The notes: a model not told the origin generated them from the letters alone. Counted from the first letter of the stretch, positions 27,033-36,693 are shown. The stretch: 64,000 nucleotides of DNA from Hymenobacter sp. BT559 (GCF_017571525.1 NZ_JAGETY010000002.1:186001-250000), one strand, 5' to 3'. Program-made: numbers and translations.

Positions 27033-28514
27033 ATGAAAAAGTATTTTATTCCGGCGCTCGGCGCGCTGTCGCTCCTGGCGAGCTGCTCTTCTTTTCTCGA
27101 CAAGCAGCCACTCGATACCATCACGCCCAACAACTTCTTCCAGAACGCCAACGATGCCGAAGCCAGCCTCACGGCCGCGTATGATGGCCTGCAGCAGAAT
27201 GGCACGTACGGCCAGGATTTGATGACGATGGGCGAGATGCCCTCCGACAACTGCACCTCTACCAATGGCGACGTGAACGCCTTGGAGAAGCTTATCTGGA
27301 ACTCGACCACCAGCCAGGTAGGCAACGTATACCGTTCTAACTACCTGGGGGTTAACCGGGCCAACATCGTTATCAAGTACGTGCCCACGGTGGCCATGGA
27401 CACGGCCCGCCGCAGCCAGATTGTGGGCGAGGCCAAGTTCTTGCGGGCGCTCTACTACTTTAACCTGGCCCGGGCCTATGGCGGGGTGCCGCTGCGCCTG
27501 GCCCCTAGCGAAAGCGGCGCGCCCAGCGACGTAAACACGGCTCCCTCGACCCAGGACCAGGTGTATGACCAGGTGGTAACTGACTTGCAGCAGGCTATCA
27601 AGCAAATGGCCAATAGCCAAAACAACCGGGCAAGCAAGAATTCGGCCCGCGCGCTACTAGCCCGCGTGCAGCTGACGCGCCGCAACTGGGCCGCTGCCCT
27701 GGCCGCCGCCAATTCGGTAACCGGTGCCTCGCTGGCGCCTACGTTCAACGGCTTGTTCCCGGCCAAGAATCAGGCAAGTAGCACCGAGTCGCTCTTTGAG
27801 GTGCAGTTTTTTGGCAATGCCGACGGGGGCAACCTTTATCCCGACGAGATATTGCCCTCGCCGCTGGCTACGTACTCCTATCCCAAGTTCAACATTCCGA
27901 CCAATGAGCTGATTGCCTTTGCTGATACCAGCCTTGCCAATGGCGACCGGCGCTGGATTAACAACGGGATAGTAACCTCAAGCACCGGCGCCCGCGTGGG
28001 CCGCAGCTACGTGAGCATCATTATCGGCTCGGGCGCCAACAACAACGACCAGGGCCCGTTCGTGTATAAGTGGCGCAGCATCGGTAACGGCTTCAACTCA
28101 GCCGACAACACCTACGTGCTGCGCTACGCCGAAACCCTGCTCACGGCCGCCGAGGCCAGCAACGAGCTGAGCGGCCCCACGGCCACCGCGCTCGTGCCGC
28201 TCAACCAAGTGCGGCAGCGCGCTGGCCTGGCGGCCCTCACTGCCGCTTCGCCCCAGGCAGCCAGCAAGGAAACCCTGCGCGCCGAAATTGACCGCCAGCG
28301 CCGCCTGGAGCTTGCCTTTGAGGGCGAGCGCTGGTGGGACCTGGTGCGCTACGCCCGCCACACGCTGGCCGACCCCACCGCCACCCACCCCGTAACGGCG
28401 TTCACCGTCATGCAACAAATGAAGGTAGCACCCGACCAGCATCTTTTAATTTTCCCCATTCCCCAGTCGGAGCTGAATTCCAATCCGCTGATAAAGCAAA
28501 ACCCGGGCTACTAG
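27033..28514 (+). CDS. SusD/RagB glycan-binding lipoprotein
   Basis: A 493-residue outer-membrane lipoprotein. The signal MKKYFIPALGALSLLASC ends in a lipobox with Cys18, followed by SSFLDKQPLDTITPNNFF, a classic SusD N-terminus. TPR-like helices include AKFLRALYYFNLARAYGG, and the C-terminal IDRQRRLELAFEGERWWDL is the conserved RagB signature. It lies 23 bp after susC and forms the lid over the receptor that captures glycans at the surface. Confidence 0.97.
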   Translation: MKKYFIPALGALSLLASCSSFLDKQPLDTITPNNFFQNANDAEASLTAAYDGLQQNGTYGQDLMTMGEMPSDNCTSTNGDVNALEKLIWNSTTSQVGNVYRSNYLGVNRANIVIKYVPTVAMDTARRSQIVGEAKFLRALYYFNLARAYGGVPLRLAPSESGAPSDVNTAPSTQDQVYDQVVTDLQQAIKQMANSQNNRASKNSARALLARVQLTRRNWAAALAAANSVTGASLAPTFNGLFPAKNQASSTESLFEVQFFGNADGGNLYPDEILPSPLATYSYPKFNIPTNELIAFADTSLANGDRRWINNGIVTSSTGARVGRSYVSIIIGSGANNNDQGPFVYKWRSIGNGFNSADNTYVLRYAETLLTAAEASNELSGPTATALVPLNQVRQRAGLAALTAASPQAASKETLRAEIDRQRRLELAFEGERWWDLVRYARHTLADPTATHPVTAFTVMQQMKVAPDQHLLIFPIPQSELNSNPLIKQNPGY

Positions 28515-28824
28515 CCCAGGCACTCTGGTGCAGCTTGTAGTACTCGAAATGACAGAACAAAAATCCGGATGCCAGACTTTGAACTTTCATTTTCAGCCTT
28601 TTACCTGGGTCACAACTCGCAGCCAGCGCTTTTATAGCAAGCAAAGACCTTACTGCTCTTGTCGCTTTGAGGCGGGGGTGGGAAAAGTGAAATAGTCATA
28701 CTTTCCGCCTCAGAACGACACCTAGCCGGGTACTGGCGCTGCTTTCGGGCACGCCGGGCCCGGCTTTGACGGTGCCGGGCCCGGCCACTGGCTGGTGCCG
28801 TTGCCCCCACCTCATTCTTCGCCC
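28515..28824. other. 310-bp gap between susD and the first GH30 gene
   Basis: No credible gene. Two identical 12-bp palindromes GCCGGGCCCGGC lie at 28753-28764 and 28774-28785, the second ending 39 bp before the GH30 start. They could be a hairpin or protein-binding pair separating expression of the transporter and the enzymes. No TAnnTTTG box was seen. Confidence 0.5.
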
Positions 28825-30255
28825 ATGAAACCCACCCGCACCGCCCGCCACCTCGTAGGCTTGGGCCTGGCCACCTGCTCGGCCTTTATGCTGCTGCCGG
28901 CCCATGCCCAGCGCCCGCCCGCCAAGGGCGGCATCACGGCCTGGGTCACCACCCCCGACCAAAGCCAGCAGCTACGCCAGCAGCCGGCCCCACTAGCCTT
29001 TGGCAAGGCCAGCCCGGCCGGTGCCGTGATTGAGATAAATGACAGCCAGCGCTTTCAAACGATGGATGGCTTTGGCTACTGCCTCACCGGGGGCAGCGCC
29101 GAGTTGCTGCACGCCCTGAGCGCACCCGCTAGGGCCAAGCTGCTGCGTGAGCTATTCGGCACCGGGCCTGGCGATATTGGCGTGAGCTATTTGCGCCTGA
29201 GCATTGGCGCCTCGGACCTCGACGCGACAGTATTCAGCTACGACGACCTGCCGGCCGGCCAGACCGACCCCACGCTGGCGCACTTTAGTCTGGCGCCCGA
29301 CGAAAAGCACCTGATTCCGGTGCTGAAGGAAATTCTGGCCATTAATCCTAAGATTAAGCTGCTAGGCTCGCCCTGGAGCCCGCCGACCTGGATGAAAACC
29401 AACGATGCGAGCAAGGGCGGCTCGCTCAAGCCGGAATACTACGGCGCTTATGCTCAGTATTTTGTAAAATACATCAAGGGCATGAAGGCGGCGGGCATTC
29501 CTATCGACGCCATTACGGTGCAGAATGAGCCGCTGCACCCCGGCAATAACCCTAGCTTGCTGATGCTGGCCGAGCAGCAGGCCGAGTTCATTGGCCAGCA
29601 CCTGGGGCCGGCCTTTCAGAAAGCTGGGCTGAAAACCAAGATTATCTGCTACGACCACAACGCCGATAAGCCCGAGTATCCGCTCATGGTGCTAGGTAAT
29701 GCCCAAGCTAACCCCTTCGTGGACGGCTCCGCTTTCCACCTTTACGCAGGCCCCATCGAGGCGCTGAGCAAGGTGCACGACGCCTACCCTAGCAAGAATG
29801 TGTACTTCACCGAGCAGTGGACGGGCTCGAAAACCACCTTCGCCAGCAACCTCGACTGGCACGTGCAGCAGCTCGAAATCGGGGCCCCGCGCAACTGGGC
29901 CAAGGCCGTGCTGGAGTGGAACCTGGCCGCCGACCCCAACCAGAACCCGCACACACCGGGCGGCTGCACTGAGTGCCTGGGCGCCATTACGCTAGGGCCC
30001 GATGGGCAGCTCACCCGCAACGTAGCCTACTACACGGTGGCGCACAGCAGCAAGTTTGTGCGGCCCGGTGCGGTGCGCATTGGCTCCACGAGCCAGGGGG
30101 TGCTGCCCAATGTAGCCTACCGCACCCCCAGCGGCGGCCACGTGCTGGTGGTCGTCAATGACCAGACTAGCCCCCAAACCTTCGGCCTGCGCTACCAGGG
30201 CCAGACGGCGGCCGCCACCCTGCCGGCCGGCGCCGTGGCTACCTACGTGTGGTAG
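28825..30255 (+). CDS. GH30 family beta-glycosidase (1 of 3)
   Basis: The start at 28825 (MKPTRTARHL) gives a cleavable signal peptide ending at AHAQ and a 476-residue product. The GH30 TIM barrel has acid/base Glu235 in TVQNEPLHPGNN and nucleophile Glu330 in VYFTEQWTG. A small beta-sandwich closes the C-terminus. Bacteroidota GH30 enzymes include endo-beta-1,6-glucanases and glucosylceramidase-like beta-glucosidases. Placement in this locus favours glucan hydrolysis at or outside the outer membrane. The substrate is inferred. Confidence 0.92.
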   Translation: MKPTRTARHLVGLGLATCSAFMLLPAHAQRPPAKGGITAWVTTPDQSQQLRQQPAPLAFGKASPAGAVIEINDSQRFQTMDGFGYCLTGGSAELLHALSAPARAKLLRELFGTGPGDIGVSYLRLSIGASDLDATVFSYDDLPAGQTDPTLAHFSLAPDEKHLIPVLKEILAINPKIKLLGSPWSPPTWMKTNDASKGGSLKPEYYGAYAQYFVKYIKGMKAAGIPIDAITVQNEPLHPGNNPSLLMLAEQQAEFIGQHLGPAFQKAGLKTKIICYDHNADKPEYPLMVLGNAQANPFVDGSAFHLYAGPIEALSKVHDAYPSKNVYFTEQWTGSKTTFASNLDWHVQQLEIGAPRNWAKAVLEWNLAADPNQNPHTPGGCTECLGAITLGPDGQLTRNVAYYTVAHSSKFVRPGAVRIGSTSQGVLPNVAYRTPSGGHVLVVVNDQTSPQTFGLRYQGQTAAATLPAGAVATYVW

Positions 30256-30287
30256 CTTTTTGCTGTACGCCATTCCCACCTTGTAGT

Positions 30288-31760
30288 ATGAGTATTTCCT
30301 TCGCTGCGCGCTGGCTGAAAGCGCCGCCGGCGCTAGCCCTGCTGGCCCTGCTGGCCACTGGCTGCAAAAAAGACGATAGTGGCGGCTCGTCCCCAACCCC
30401 ACCGCCACCCGTTACACCCACTACCGGAGCCTCCCAAATGGCCGTGTGGCTGACCACACCCGATAAGTCGGCCTTGTTTTACCGCCAGAAGGTGAATCTG
30501 CAGTTTGGGGCAAACACCAACTCAAACCCGACTATCGTAGTCGATACCACCCAGACCTACCAGACGATGGATGGTTTTGGGTACGCCCTCACCGGGGGCA
30601 GCGCCCAGGTAATGAGCCGCATGTCGGCCCCGGCGCGCGCCGCGCTTATCAAGGAGCTGTTTGCTACCGATAGTACCTCGCTGGGAGTGAGCTACCTGCG
30701 CATCAGCATTGGGGCCTCTGACCTTGATGCGTCGGTGTTCAGCTACGACGACGGCCCGGCCGACCCCACGCTGGCTAATTTCAGTCTGGCCCCCGACCAG
30801 GCGGCCCTTATTCCGGTGCTGAAAGAAATTCTGGCCGTGAATCCGGCCATCAAAATTCTGGGTTCGCCCTGGTCGGCGCCGCTCTGGATGAAATCGAACA
30901 ACAATAGCGTGGGCGGCAGCCTCTTGCCACAGTACTACGATGCCTACGCCCGCTATTTTGTCAAATACATTCAGGGCATGCAGGCGCAGGGCATCCCTAT
31001 CGACGCGGTGACGCTGCAAAACGAGCCGCTCTACGGCGGCAACAACCCGAGCATGATGATGCAGGGCAGTGAGCAGGCCGCCTTTATTAAGAACAACGTA
31101 GGCCCGGCTTTTCGGGCGGCGGGCCTCAGCACCAAGATTATAATCTACGACCACAACCCCGACAGCAACGGCCTGCAGTTTGTGTCGACGGTGCTCGGCG
31201 ATGCCGGGGCTAGCCCCTTTGTCGATGGCTCGGCCTTTCACCTCTACGGCGGCAATATCGATGCGCTGACGGGCGTGCACAACGCCTTTCCGAGCAAGAA
31301 CGTGTACTTCACGGAGCTCTGGACCCAGGCGCCCGGCACCAGCAGCTTCAGCGGCGACTTGGCCTTTCATGTGCAAAATCTGGAAATCGGGGCGCCGCGC
31401 AACTGGAGCCGCAACGTGCTGGAGTGGAACTTGGCCAGCGACCAGAACTTTAACCCGCACACGCCCGGCGGCTGCGACCAGTGCCTGGGGGCTGTTACCA
31501 TCAACGGCGACGCCGTGACGCGCAACGTGGCCTACTACAGCGTGGCCCACGCCAGTAAGTTTGTGCGCCCCGGCTCGGTGCGCGTGGCTACCAATGTGCC
31601 CGGCAACCTCCAAAATGTGGCCTACAAAACGCCCAATGGCAAGCGCTGCCTCGTGGTGCTGAACACGAGCACCACCCTGCAAAACTTTAATATTCAGTAC
31701 AAAGGCAAAGTAGTGAGCACCTCGCTCTACGGCGGCGCGGTGGCCACCTATATTTGGTAG
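30288..31760 (+). CDS. GH30 family beta-glycosidase lipoprotein (2 of 3)
   Basis: The start at 30288 gives a 490-residue lipoprotein (lipobox LLATGC, Cys26) with a Ser/Pro-rich linker after the lipid site, suggesting surface display. Catalytic residues are Glu246 (TLQNEPLYGGNN) and Glu343 (VYFTELWTQ). It is clearly a tandem duplicate of the preceding gene: QTMDGFGY, LTGGSA, GASDLDA and EIGAPRNW are shared at equivalent sites. The difference in anchoring (secreted versus lipoprotein) suggests division of labour between surface and periplasm. Confidence 0.92.
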   Translation: MSISFAARWLKAPPALALLALLATGCKKDDSGGSSPTPPPPVTPTTGASQMAVWLTTPDKSALFYRQKVNLQFGANTNSNPTIVVDTTQTYQTMDGFGYALTGGSAQVMSRMSAPARAALIKELFATDSTSLGVSYLRISIGASDLDASVFSYDDGPADPTLANFSLAPDQAALIPVLKEILAVNPAIKILGSPWSAPLWMKSNNNSVGGSLLPQYYDAYARYFVKYIQGMQAQGIPIDAVTLQNEPLYGGNNPSMMMQGSEQAAFIKNNVGPAFRAAGLSTKIIIYDHNPDSNGLQFVSTVLGDAGASPFVDGSAFHLYGGNIDALTGVHNAFPSKNVYFTELWTQAPGTSSFSGDLAFHVQNLEIGAPRNWSRNVLEWNLASDQNFNPHTPGGCDQCLGAVTINGDAVTRNVAYYSVAHASKFVRPGSVRVATNVPGNLQNVAYKTPNGKRCLVVLNTSTTLQNFNIQYKGKVVSTSLYGGAVATYIW

Positions 31761-31806
31761 GCGCTTTGGTGCCGGCTTTTCCCTTTTCCCACCCGTTTTC
31801 TTGTTG

Positions 31807-33267
31807 ATGACTACCAAGCTTCTGCCGGCCGCGCTGCTGGCGGCGGCCGTCGGGATAGCCCCCGCCGCCGCCCAAACCTCCACTTCTTCCTACTCGGCTG
31901 CCGGCAAAAAGGCGCAGGTCTTTACCACCGCGCAGGGCACCAACCAGCGGCTAGCCCCGGGTGCGGCGCTCAGCTTCGCGCCCGCCGGGCAGCCGGTCGA
32001 AACGCAGGTGTGCGTGTTTGTCGACCCTAGCCACCAGTTTCAGACGCTGCTCGGCATTGGCGGGGCGCTCACCGATGCCTCGGCCGAGGTATTTGCCAAG
32101 CTGCCCAAGGCCCAGCAGCAGGAATTGCTGCAAGCGTATTACAGCCCGAGCCAGGGCATCGGCTACTCGCTGGCGCGCACCAACATTGCCAGCTGCGACT
32201 TTTCGAGCGGCAGCTACACCTACGTGGCTGATAATGATGCAAGCCTCAAGTCGTTCAGCGTCAAGCACGACGAGCAGTACAAGATTCCGCTCATAAAGCA
32301 GGCCACGGCGGCGGCGGGCGGCAAGCTTACGCTCTTTGTGAGCCCCTGGAGCCCACCGGCCTGGATGAAGACCAACCACAGCCTGCTGAAGGGCGGCAAG
32401 CTGCTGCCCGAGTTTCGCCAGCCCTGGGCCAACCACTACGTGAAGTTTATTCAGGCCTATGAGAAGATGGGGATTCCCGTCTGGGGCCTGTCGGTGCAGA
32501 ATGAGCCGATGGCCACCCAAACGTGGGAATCGTGCCTCTACACGGCCGAGGAAGAGCGCGATTTTATCAAGGAATACCTCGGGCCGACCCTAGCGAAGGC
32601 CGGGCTGGGCGGCAAAAAACTCATTGCCTGGGACCACAACCGCGACCTGCTTTATCAGCGCGCCAGTACGGTGCTCGACGACCCGGCGGCCGCCAAATAC
32701 GTGTGGGGCATCGGCTACCACTGGTACGAAACCTGGACCACCAGCGGCCCGCTCTTCGACAACGAGCGCCGCGTGAAAGAGGCGTTCCCCAACACCAACC
32801 TCCTCTTCACGGAGGGCTGCGTCGAGAGCTTCAAGTTTGACCAAGTGAACGACTGGAAGCTGGGCGAGCGCTACGGCAACTCGATGATAAACGACTTCAA
32901 CGCCGGCACCGTGGGCTGGACTGACTGGAACATCCTGCTCGACGAAACCGGCGGGCCCAACCACGTGGGCAACTTTTGCTTCGCGCCCGTCATCGCCGAC
33001 ACCAAGACCGGGAAGCTGATTTATACCAATGCCTACTATTACATCGGACACTTCTCGAAGTTCGTGCGCCCCGGTGCCCGGCGCGTGGCCACCACCACCA
33101 ACCGCGACTGGCTGCAAGCTACCTCCTTCCGCAATACCGACGGCAAAGTGGCCGTGGTGGTGATGAACAGCAGCGACAAGCCCCAGGAGTTTCAGCTCTG
33201 GATAAAGGGCCAGGCTGCCAGCACTACCGCCGCGCCCCACTCGATGGCCACGTACGTGATTAATTAA
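31807..33267 (+). CDS. GH30 family glycosidase (3 of 3, divergent)
   Basis: ATG at 31807 is preferred over TTG at 31801. The 486-residue product has a signal peptide ending AAAQ. Acid/base Glu233 is in SVQNEPMATQTWES and nucleophile Glu336 in LLFTEGCVES. It is more distant from the first two and closer to the glucosylceramidase-like GH30 type, with the segment TAEEERDFIKEYLGPTL. Together the three may release oligosaccharides and trim them to monosaccharides. Its exact specificity cannot be read from sequence. Confidence 0.92.
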   Translation: MTTKLLPAALLAAAVGIAPAAAQTSTSSYSAAGKKAQVFTTAQGTNQRLAPGAALSFAPAGQPVETQVCVFVDPSHQFQTLLGIGGALTDASAEVFAKLPKAQQQELLQAYYSPSQGIGYSLARTNIASCDFSSGSYTYVADNDASLKSFSVKHDEQYKIPLIKQATAAAGGKLTLFVSPWSPPAWMKTNHSLLKGGKLLPEFRQPWANHYVKFIQAYEKMGIPVWGLSVQNEPMATQTWESCLYTAEEERDFIKEYLGPTLAKAGLGGKKLIAWDHNRDLLYQRASTVLDDPAAAKYVWGIGYHWYETWTTSGPLFDNERRVKEAFPNTNLLFTEGCVESFKFDQVNDWKLGERYGNSMINDFNAGTVGWTDWNILLDETGGPNHVGNFCFAPVIADTKTGKLIYTNAYYYIGHFSKFVRPGARRVATTTNRDWLQATSFRNTDGKVAVVVMNSSDKPQEFQLWIKGQAASTTAAPHSMATYVIN

Positions 33268-33280
33268 GTCCTCTTGACAG

Positions 33281-33391
33281 AAAAAGAACGTCATGCTGAG
33301 CTTGCCGAAGCATCTCTACCGCATCGCTAGGGTCACTAACCTACTGAAAGCGGCAGAGATGCTTCGGCAAGCTCAGCATGACGCTCTTTTT
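33281..33391. repeat. palindrome, TCATGCTGAGCTTGCCGAAG type
   Basis: A 42-base left arm (33281-33322) and right arm (33350-33391) are near-perfect reverse complements, flanked by A and T runs. The core GATGCTTCGGCAAGCTCAGC recurs in altered form in the elements at 34784 and 56323. It separates the GH30 and GH5 genes and may also terminate transcription. Confidence 0.85.
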
Positions 33392-33448
33392 TAGATTCTT
33401 ATCTCTGACTTAGCCTCTTCCAACACTTCCTTTTCCCACCGCGTTTCC

Positions 33449-34756
33449 ATGCGTTTTCGTTCGCTACTTTCTTTCGCCCTGCTGGCTAGCCTGCCTGCCC
33501 TAGCCCAAACCACCGCTAGCCCCCTACTCCGCGCCGAAGGTCCCAAAATAATGGATGCCCAGCACCACGAGGTGCTACTGCAAGGCATGAACCTCGGCGG
33601 CTGGCTCTTACAGGAAGGCTACATGATGAAGCCCGGTTACGGCGGCACCCAGGGCTCGGTGAAAAAGGTGCTCTACCAGGCCAGGCTGAGCGATGCCCAG
33701 GTGGAGAAATTCTACCAGCAGTACCGCGACAACTTCATCACGAAAGCTGACATTGACTTCATTGCCCAGCAAGGCTTTAACTGCATCCGGCTGCCGCTGC
33801 ACTACGACCTGTTTCTGACCCCTAGCCAGCGCGCCGTGCGCAACGGCGTGATACGCGGCACGGTGCCCTATGCCGATTACGTGGCCAAGCTCAAAGAGTG
33901 GCAGCAGAAGGGCGAGCTGTTTAAGGAGCCCGCCAGGCTCGAAGCCATCCGCGTCATCGACAGAGTGCTGGGCTGGTGCGCGGCCAACAAGCTCTACGTG
34001 GTGCTCGACCTGCACGCCGCCCCAGGCTCGCAGGGCACCGATTCGAATATCGCCGACGCCCTGCAAACCAACGACTTCTGGAAGGAGCCGGTGTACCAGG
34101 AAATAACCAATGGCCTGTGGGCCGCGCTAGCCCGCCGCTACAAGAACGACGGCCGCATTGCCATGTACGACCTTATCAATGAGCCCAATAACGTGCCCGG
34201 CGGCAACCCGCCCATCCAGGCCATGTTTGAGAAGCTCATTAACACGGTGCGGGCCGAGGGCGACCAGCATTTGCTCTTACTGGAGGGCAACGGCTTTGGC
34301 AACAACTACAACGGCATCGAGAAAAAGAGCTTCACGCACCAGGAAAACCTGGTGTATAACTCGCACCGCTACAGCATCTTGCCTAAGTATCCGCTTAGCA
34401 ATGCGGTGGACGCCAGCAACCCCGATGCCAACCAGCTCGGCGCCATCGCCAACCTCGTAAAATTCCGCGAAGCCCAGCAGGTACCCGTGTGGGTAGGCGA
34501 AACCGGCGAAAACTCGCCGCAGTGGATGGGCGAGGCCGCGCACAACCTCAACAGCGTGGGCATCGGCTGGTGCAACTGGACCTACAAGCGCTTCAACGAC
34601 AAGCCCATTGCTGCGCTGCTGCGCATCAAGCCGCCCTACCCCGTTGATGTCAAGAGTGCCGCCGACCTGCCGGTTATTCTGGAAGATATCAAGTTTAAGA
34701 ACTGCATCCAGAACCCCGACGTGATTGCAGCGCTGAAAGCAGAGTTGAAGAAGTAA
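33449..34756 (+). CDS. GH5 family glycoside hydrolase
   Basis: A 435-residue secreted protein with a signal peptide ending at LALAQ (about residue 20). The GH5 TIM barrel shows GMNLGGWLLQEGY near the start, GFNCIRLPLHYD, LDLHAAPGSQ, acid/base Glu245 in MYDLINEPNN and nucleophile Glu351 in VWVGETGENSP. GH5 includes beta-1,3- and beta-1,6-glucanases and cellulases. The GMNLGGWL start resembles exo-beta-1,3/1,6-glucanase-like members. It fits a beta-glucan locus; the substrate is inferred. Confidence 0.93.
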   Translation: MRFRSLLSFALLASLPALAQTTASPLLRAEGPKIMDAQHHEVLLQGMNLGGWLLQEGYMMKPGYGGTQGSVKKVLYQARLSDAQVEKFYQQYRDNFITKADIDFIAQQGFNCIRLPLHYDLFLTPSQRAVRNGVIRGTVPYADYVAKLKEWQQKGELFKEPARLEAIRVIDRVLGWCAANKLYVVLDLHAAPGSQGTDSNIADALQTNDFWKEPVYQEITNGLWAALARRYKNDGRIAMYDLINEPNNVPGGNPPIQAMFEKLINTVRAEGDQHLLLLEGNGFGNNYNGIEKKSFTHQENLVYNSHRYSILPKYPLSNAVDASNPDANQLGAIANLVKFREAQQVPVWVGETGENSPQWMGEAAHNLNSVGIGWCNWTYKRFNDKPIAALLRIKPPYPVDVKSAADLPVILEDIKFKNCIQNPDVIAALKAELKK

Positions 34757-34783
34757 TCCTGCTAACTGACGTCCACCATTCCC

Positions 34784-34878
34784 AAAACGGCGGTCATGCT
34801 GAGGGAGGAGGCAGCTTATCACGCCTGAGTTCATTTAACCCTGATAAGCTGCCTCGCAAGCTCAGCATGACAGCCGTT
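34784..34878. repeat. palindrome, GTCATGCTGAG type with different stem
   Basis: Outer arms AAAACGGCGGTCATGCTGAG (from 34784) and the matching CTCAGCATGACAGCCGTTT (to 34878) resemble the element at 33281. The inner stem GAGGCAGCTTATC / GATAAGCTGCCTC is different, so this is a second subtype of the same palindrome class. It fills the gap between the GH5 and esterase genes. Confidence 0.8.
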
Positions 34879-34891
34879 TCTAGTTAATTTT

Positions 34892-35947
34892 ATGTACATC
34901 AAGCCACTAGCGCTCTTATTAGCAGTCTTTTTGGCTAGCCTCCGCTTGGCCGCTCAGACAGCACCAGCCGGGCACGTAGTGGTGACGCACCTCGACTCGA
35001 AACTACTCCACGGCAACCCCGGCGGCGAAAACCCGCGCCGCCGGGTGAGCGTGTACCTGCCCGCTGGCTACGAGGCCAGCCCCAGCCAGCATTACCCGGT
35101 GCTGTACTACCTGCACGGCTTTACCTGGAATGACAGCCTGATTTTCAACCAGGATGGCATGAAGACTCTGCTCGACCAAGCTATTGCGGCCGGGCAAATC
35201 CGCCCGCTTATCGTGGTCGTGCCCGACGAGCAAACCCGCTTCGGCGGCAGTTGGTACACCAACTCGGCCACCAACGGGCCCTGGGCCGACTTCACCGCCC
35301 GCGAGCTCATTGCTTTCATTGACAAGCAATTTCGCACCCTGGCCAAGCCGGGCAGCCGGGGGCTAGCCGGCCACTCCATGGGCGGCGGAGGCACGGTGCG
35401 GCTAGCTCTGGCCTACCCCGGCACCTGGGCCGCTGTCTACGCGCTGAGCCCGGCTTTTCTGGGGCCGCACCCCAGCTACCTGCCCGGCCCCGGCGTGGGC
35501 CCGGCTCTGCGTGCCACTAGCGCGGCCGAGGCGCAGCGCGTCCATACTACCCTAGCGGCAGTTTCGCTGGCCCGCGCCTTCTCGCCCAACCCCAAGGCCA
35601 CGCCATTCGGGGCCAATTTCCCGGGTTCGCTCGGAGCCGACAGCCTGGCCCGGCGCGATGCCGTGCTGGCTCGCTGGGTATTGGCTTCGCCCCTCTACAC
35701 GCTGCCCATCCACCCGGCGGCGCTGCGCCAGCTGCGGGCGTTTGCCTTCGACTGGGGCGCGCAGGATGAGGTAAAGCACATTCCGCCCACCTGCCGCCAG
35801 TTCAGCAACTTGCTGGCCGTCTATGGTATCCAGCATACGGCTGAGGAATACGAGGGCACCCACGGCAGCCGCATCATGGGTTCGACCGGGCGGGTGTACC
35901 AGCAGGTGCTGCCGTTTTTTAATAAGCACTTGGATTTCAGCCCCTAG
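34892..35947 (+). CDS. secreted esterase, alpha/beta hydrolase (Fes/esterase D type)
   Basis: A 351-residue protein with a signal peptide (to about residue 22). The core runs PVLYYLHGFTWND, IVVVPDEQTRFGG and the nucleophile elbow GHSMGGGG with Ser162. A late Asp region (FDWGAQDE) and His (YEGTHGSR) complete a plausible triad. Enzymes of this type remove acetyl or feruloyl groups, or other esters, from polysaccharides. Its place after GH5 suggests deacylation of the locus's substrate. Confidence 0.85.
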   Translation: MYIKPLALLLAVFLASLRLAAQTAPAGHVVVTHLDSKLLHGNPGGENPRRRVSVYLPAGYEASPSQHYPVLYYLHGFTWNDSLIFNQDGMKTLLDQAIAAGQIRPLIVVVPDEQTRFGGSWYTNSATNGPWADFTARELIAFIDKQFRTLAKPGSRGLAGHSMGGGGTVRLALAYPGTWAAVYALSPAFLGPHPSYLPGPGVGPALRATSAAEAQRVHTTLAAVSLARAFSPNPKATPFGANFPGSLGADSLARRDAVLARWVLASPLYTLPIHPAALRQLRAFAFDWGAQDEVKHIPPTCRQFSNLLAVYGIQHTAEEYEGTHGSRIMGSTGRVYQQVLPFFNKHLDFSP

Positions 35948-35973
35948 CCAGGCAGCCGGGGCTACCTTGCTGC

Positions 35974-36669
35974 ATGCGTTATCGCTCGATACTTTTTCTA
36001 GTTGCGGTGGTAATGGGCGCGGCTCCGGTTGCCAAGGCCCAAACCAAGCCGCCTACCCACGCCATTGAGCGGCCGGTGCCGCTGGGGCCCGTGCAGGTGA
36101 TGGCCTCGCACTTGCGCCACCGGGTACTGGGTAATTCCAGCAACGCCCAACAGCCTTTTTTCTGGCCCGATTATACGGAACCGGGTAACCAGTTTGGCCA
36201 GGGCATACACCTTAAGCAGCCGGGCTGGCTGGAGGCCGTGTCGTTTCATGTGGCGGCGTGCAGCTACGACAGCCTTTTTTTGCGCATCCACGTGTATGCG
36301 CTCGCCCAAGGGTTTCCCGGCGCTGCGCTGCTACCCCAGCTGGTGGCGGTGCGGCTAGCCCGGGCCAGCCTAGCCAACCGGGTGGTGCTCGACCTGCGGC
36401 CCTACCACGTCTGGCTCAGCGGCGATGCGGTAGTAGCCCTGGAAATACTGCGCGCGCAAGGCTCTGGCACGCTCACGTTTTCGGCCGCCAGAGTGCCAGG
36501 GCCCCTCTACGTTATTGACCTACCTGGCAGCGGTGCTAACCGCAATTTTCCGCCCCGCGGCACTGCCCGCCAACCTTTATTTTGGCAGCAGAGCCCTACT
36601 ACGACCTGGCGCAAGGCCACTACCTTCAGCCTTGGTATTGATGCCACCGTTTTACAGGTTGCCAATTAG
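35974..36669 (+). CDS. secreted protein of unknown function
   Basis: Not recognised. The 231-residue product has a clear signal peptide (MRYRSILFLVAVVMGAAPVAKAQ). The mature part looks all-beta, with the segments NQFGQGIHLKQPGWLEAVSF and DSLFLRIHVYALAQGFPGAA. This resembles carbohydrate-binding or jelly-roll proteins that carry a distorted sandwich fold, but no diagnostic motif is present. It lies 27 bp after the esterase and 25 bp before an SGNH hydrolase, so it is probably part of the same operon. Confidence 0.7.
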   Translation: MRYRSILFLVAVVMGAAPVAKAQTKPPTHAIERPVPLGPVQVMASHLRHRVLGNSSNAQQPFFWPDYTEPGNQFGQGIHLKQPGWLEAVSFHVAACSYDSLFLRIHVYALAQGFPGAALLPQLVAVRLARASLANRVVLDLRPYHVWLSGDAVVALEILRAQGSGTLTFSAARVPGPLYVIDLPGSGANRNFPPRGTARQPLFWQQSPTTTWRKATTFSLGIDATVLQVAN

Positions 36670-36693
36670 TCTCGTTTTTTTCCTGCCTCGCTA

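Noticed and set aside
30522..31883. A 453-residue open frame opposite the second GH30 gene
   Set aside because: It overlaps a certain GH30 enzyme with both catalytic motifs and has no domain of its own.
33608..34066. Minus-strand frame opposite the GH5 gene
   Set aside because: Antisense shadow of a gene with both catalytic glutamates in the expected places.
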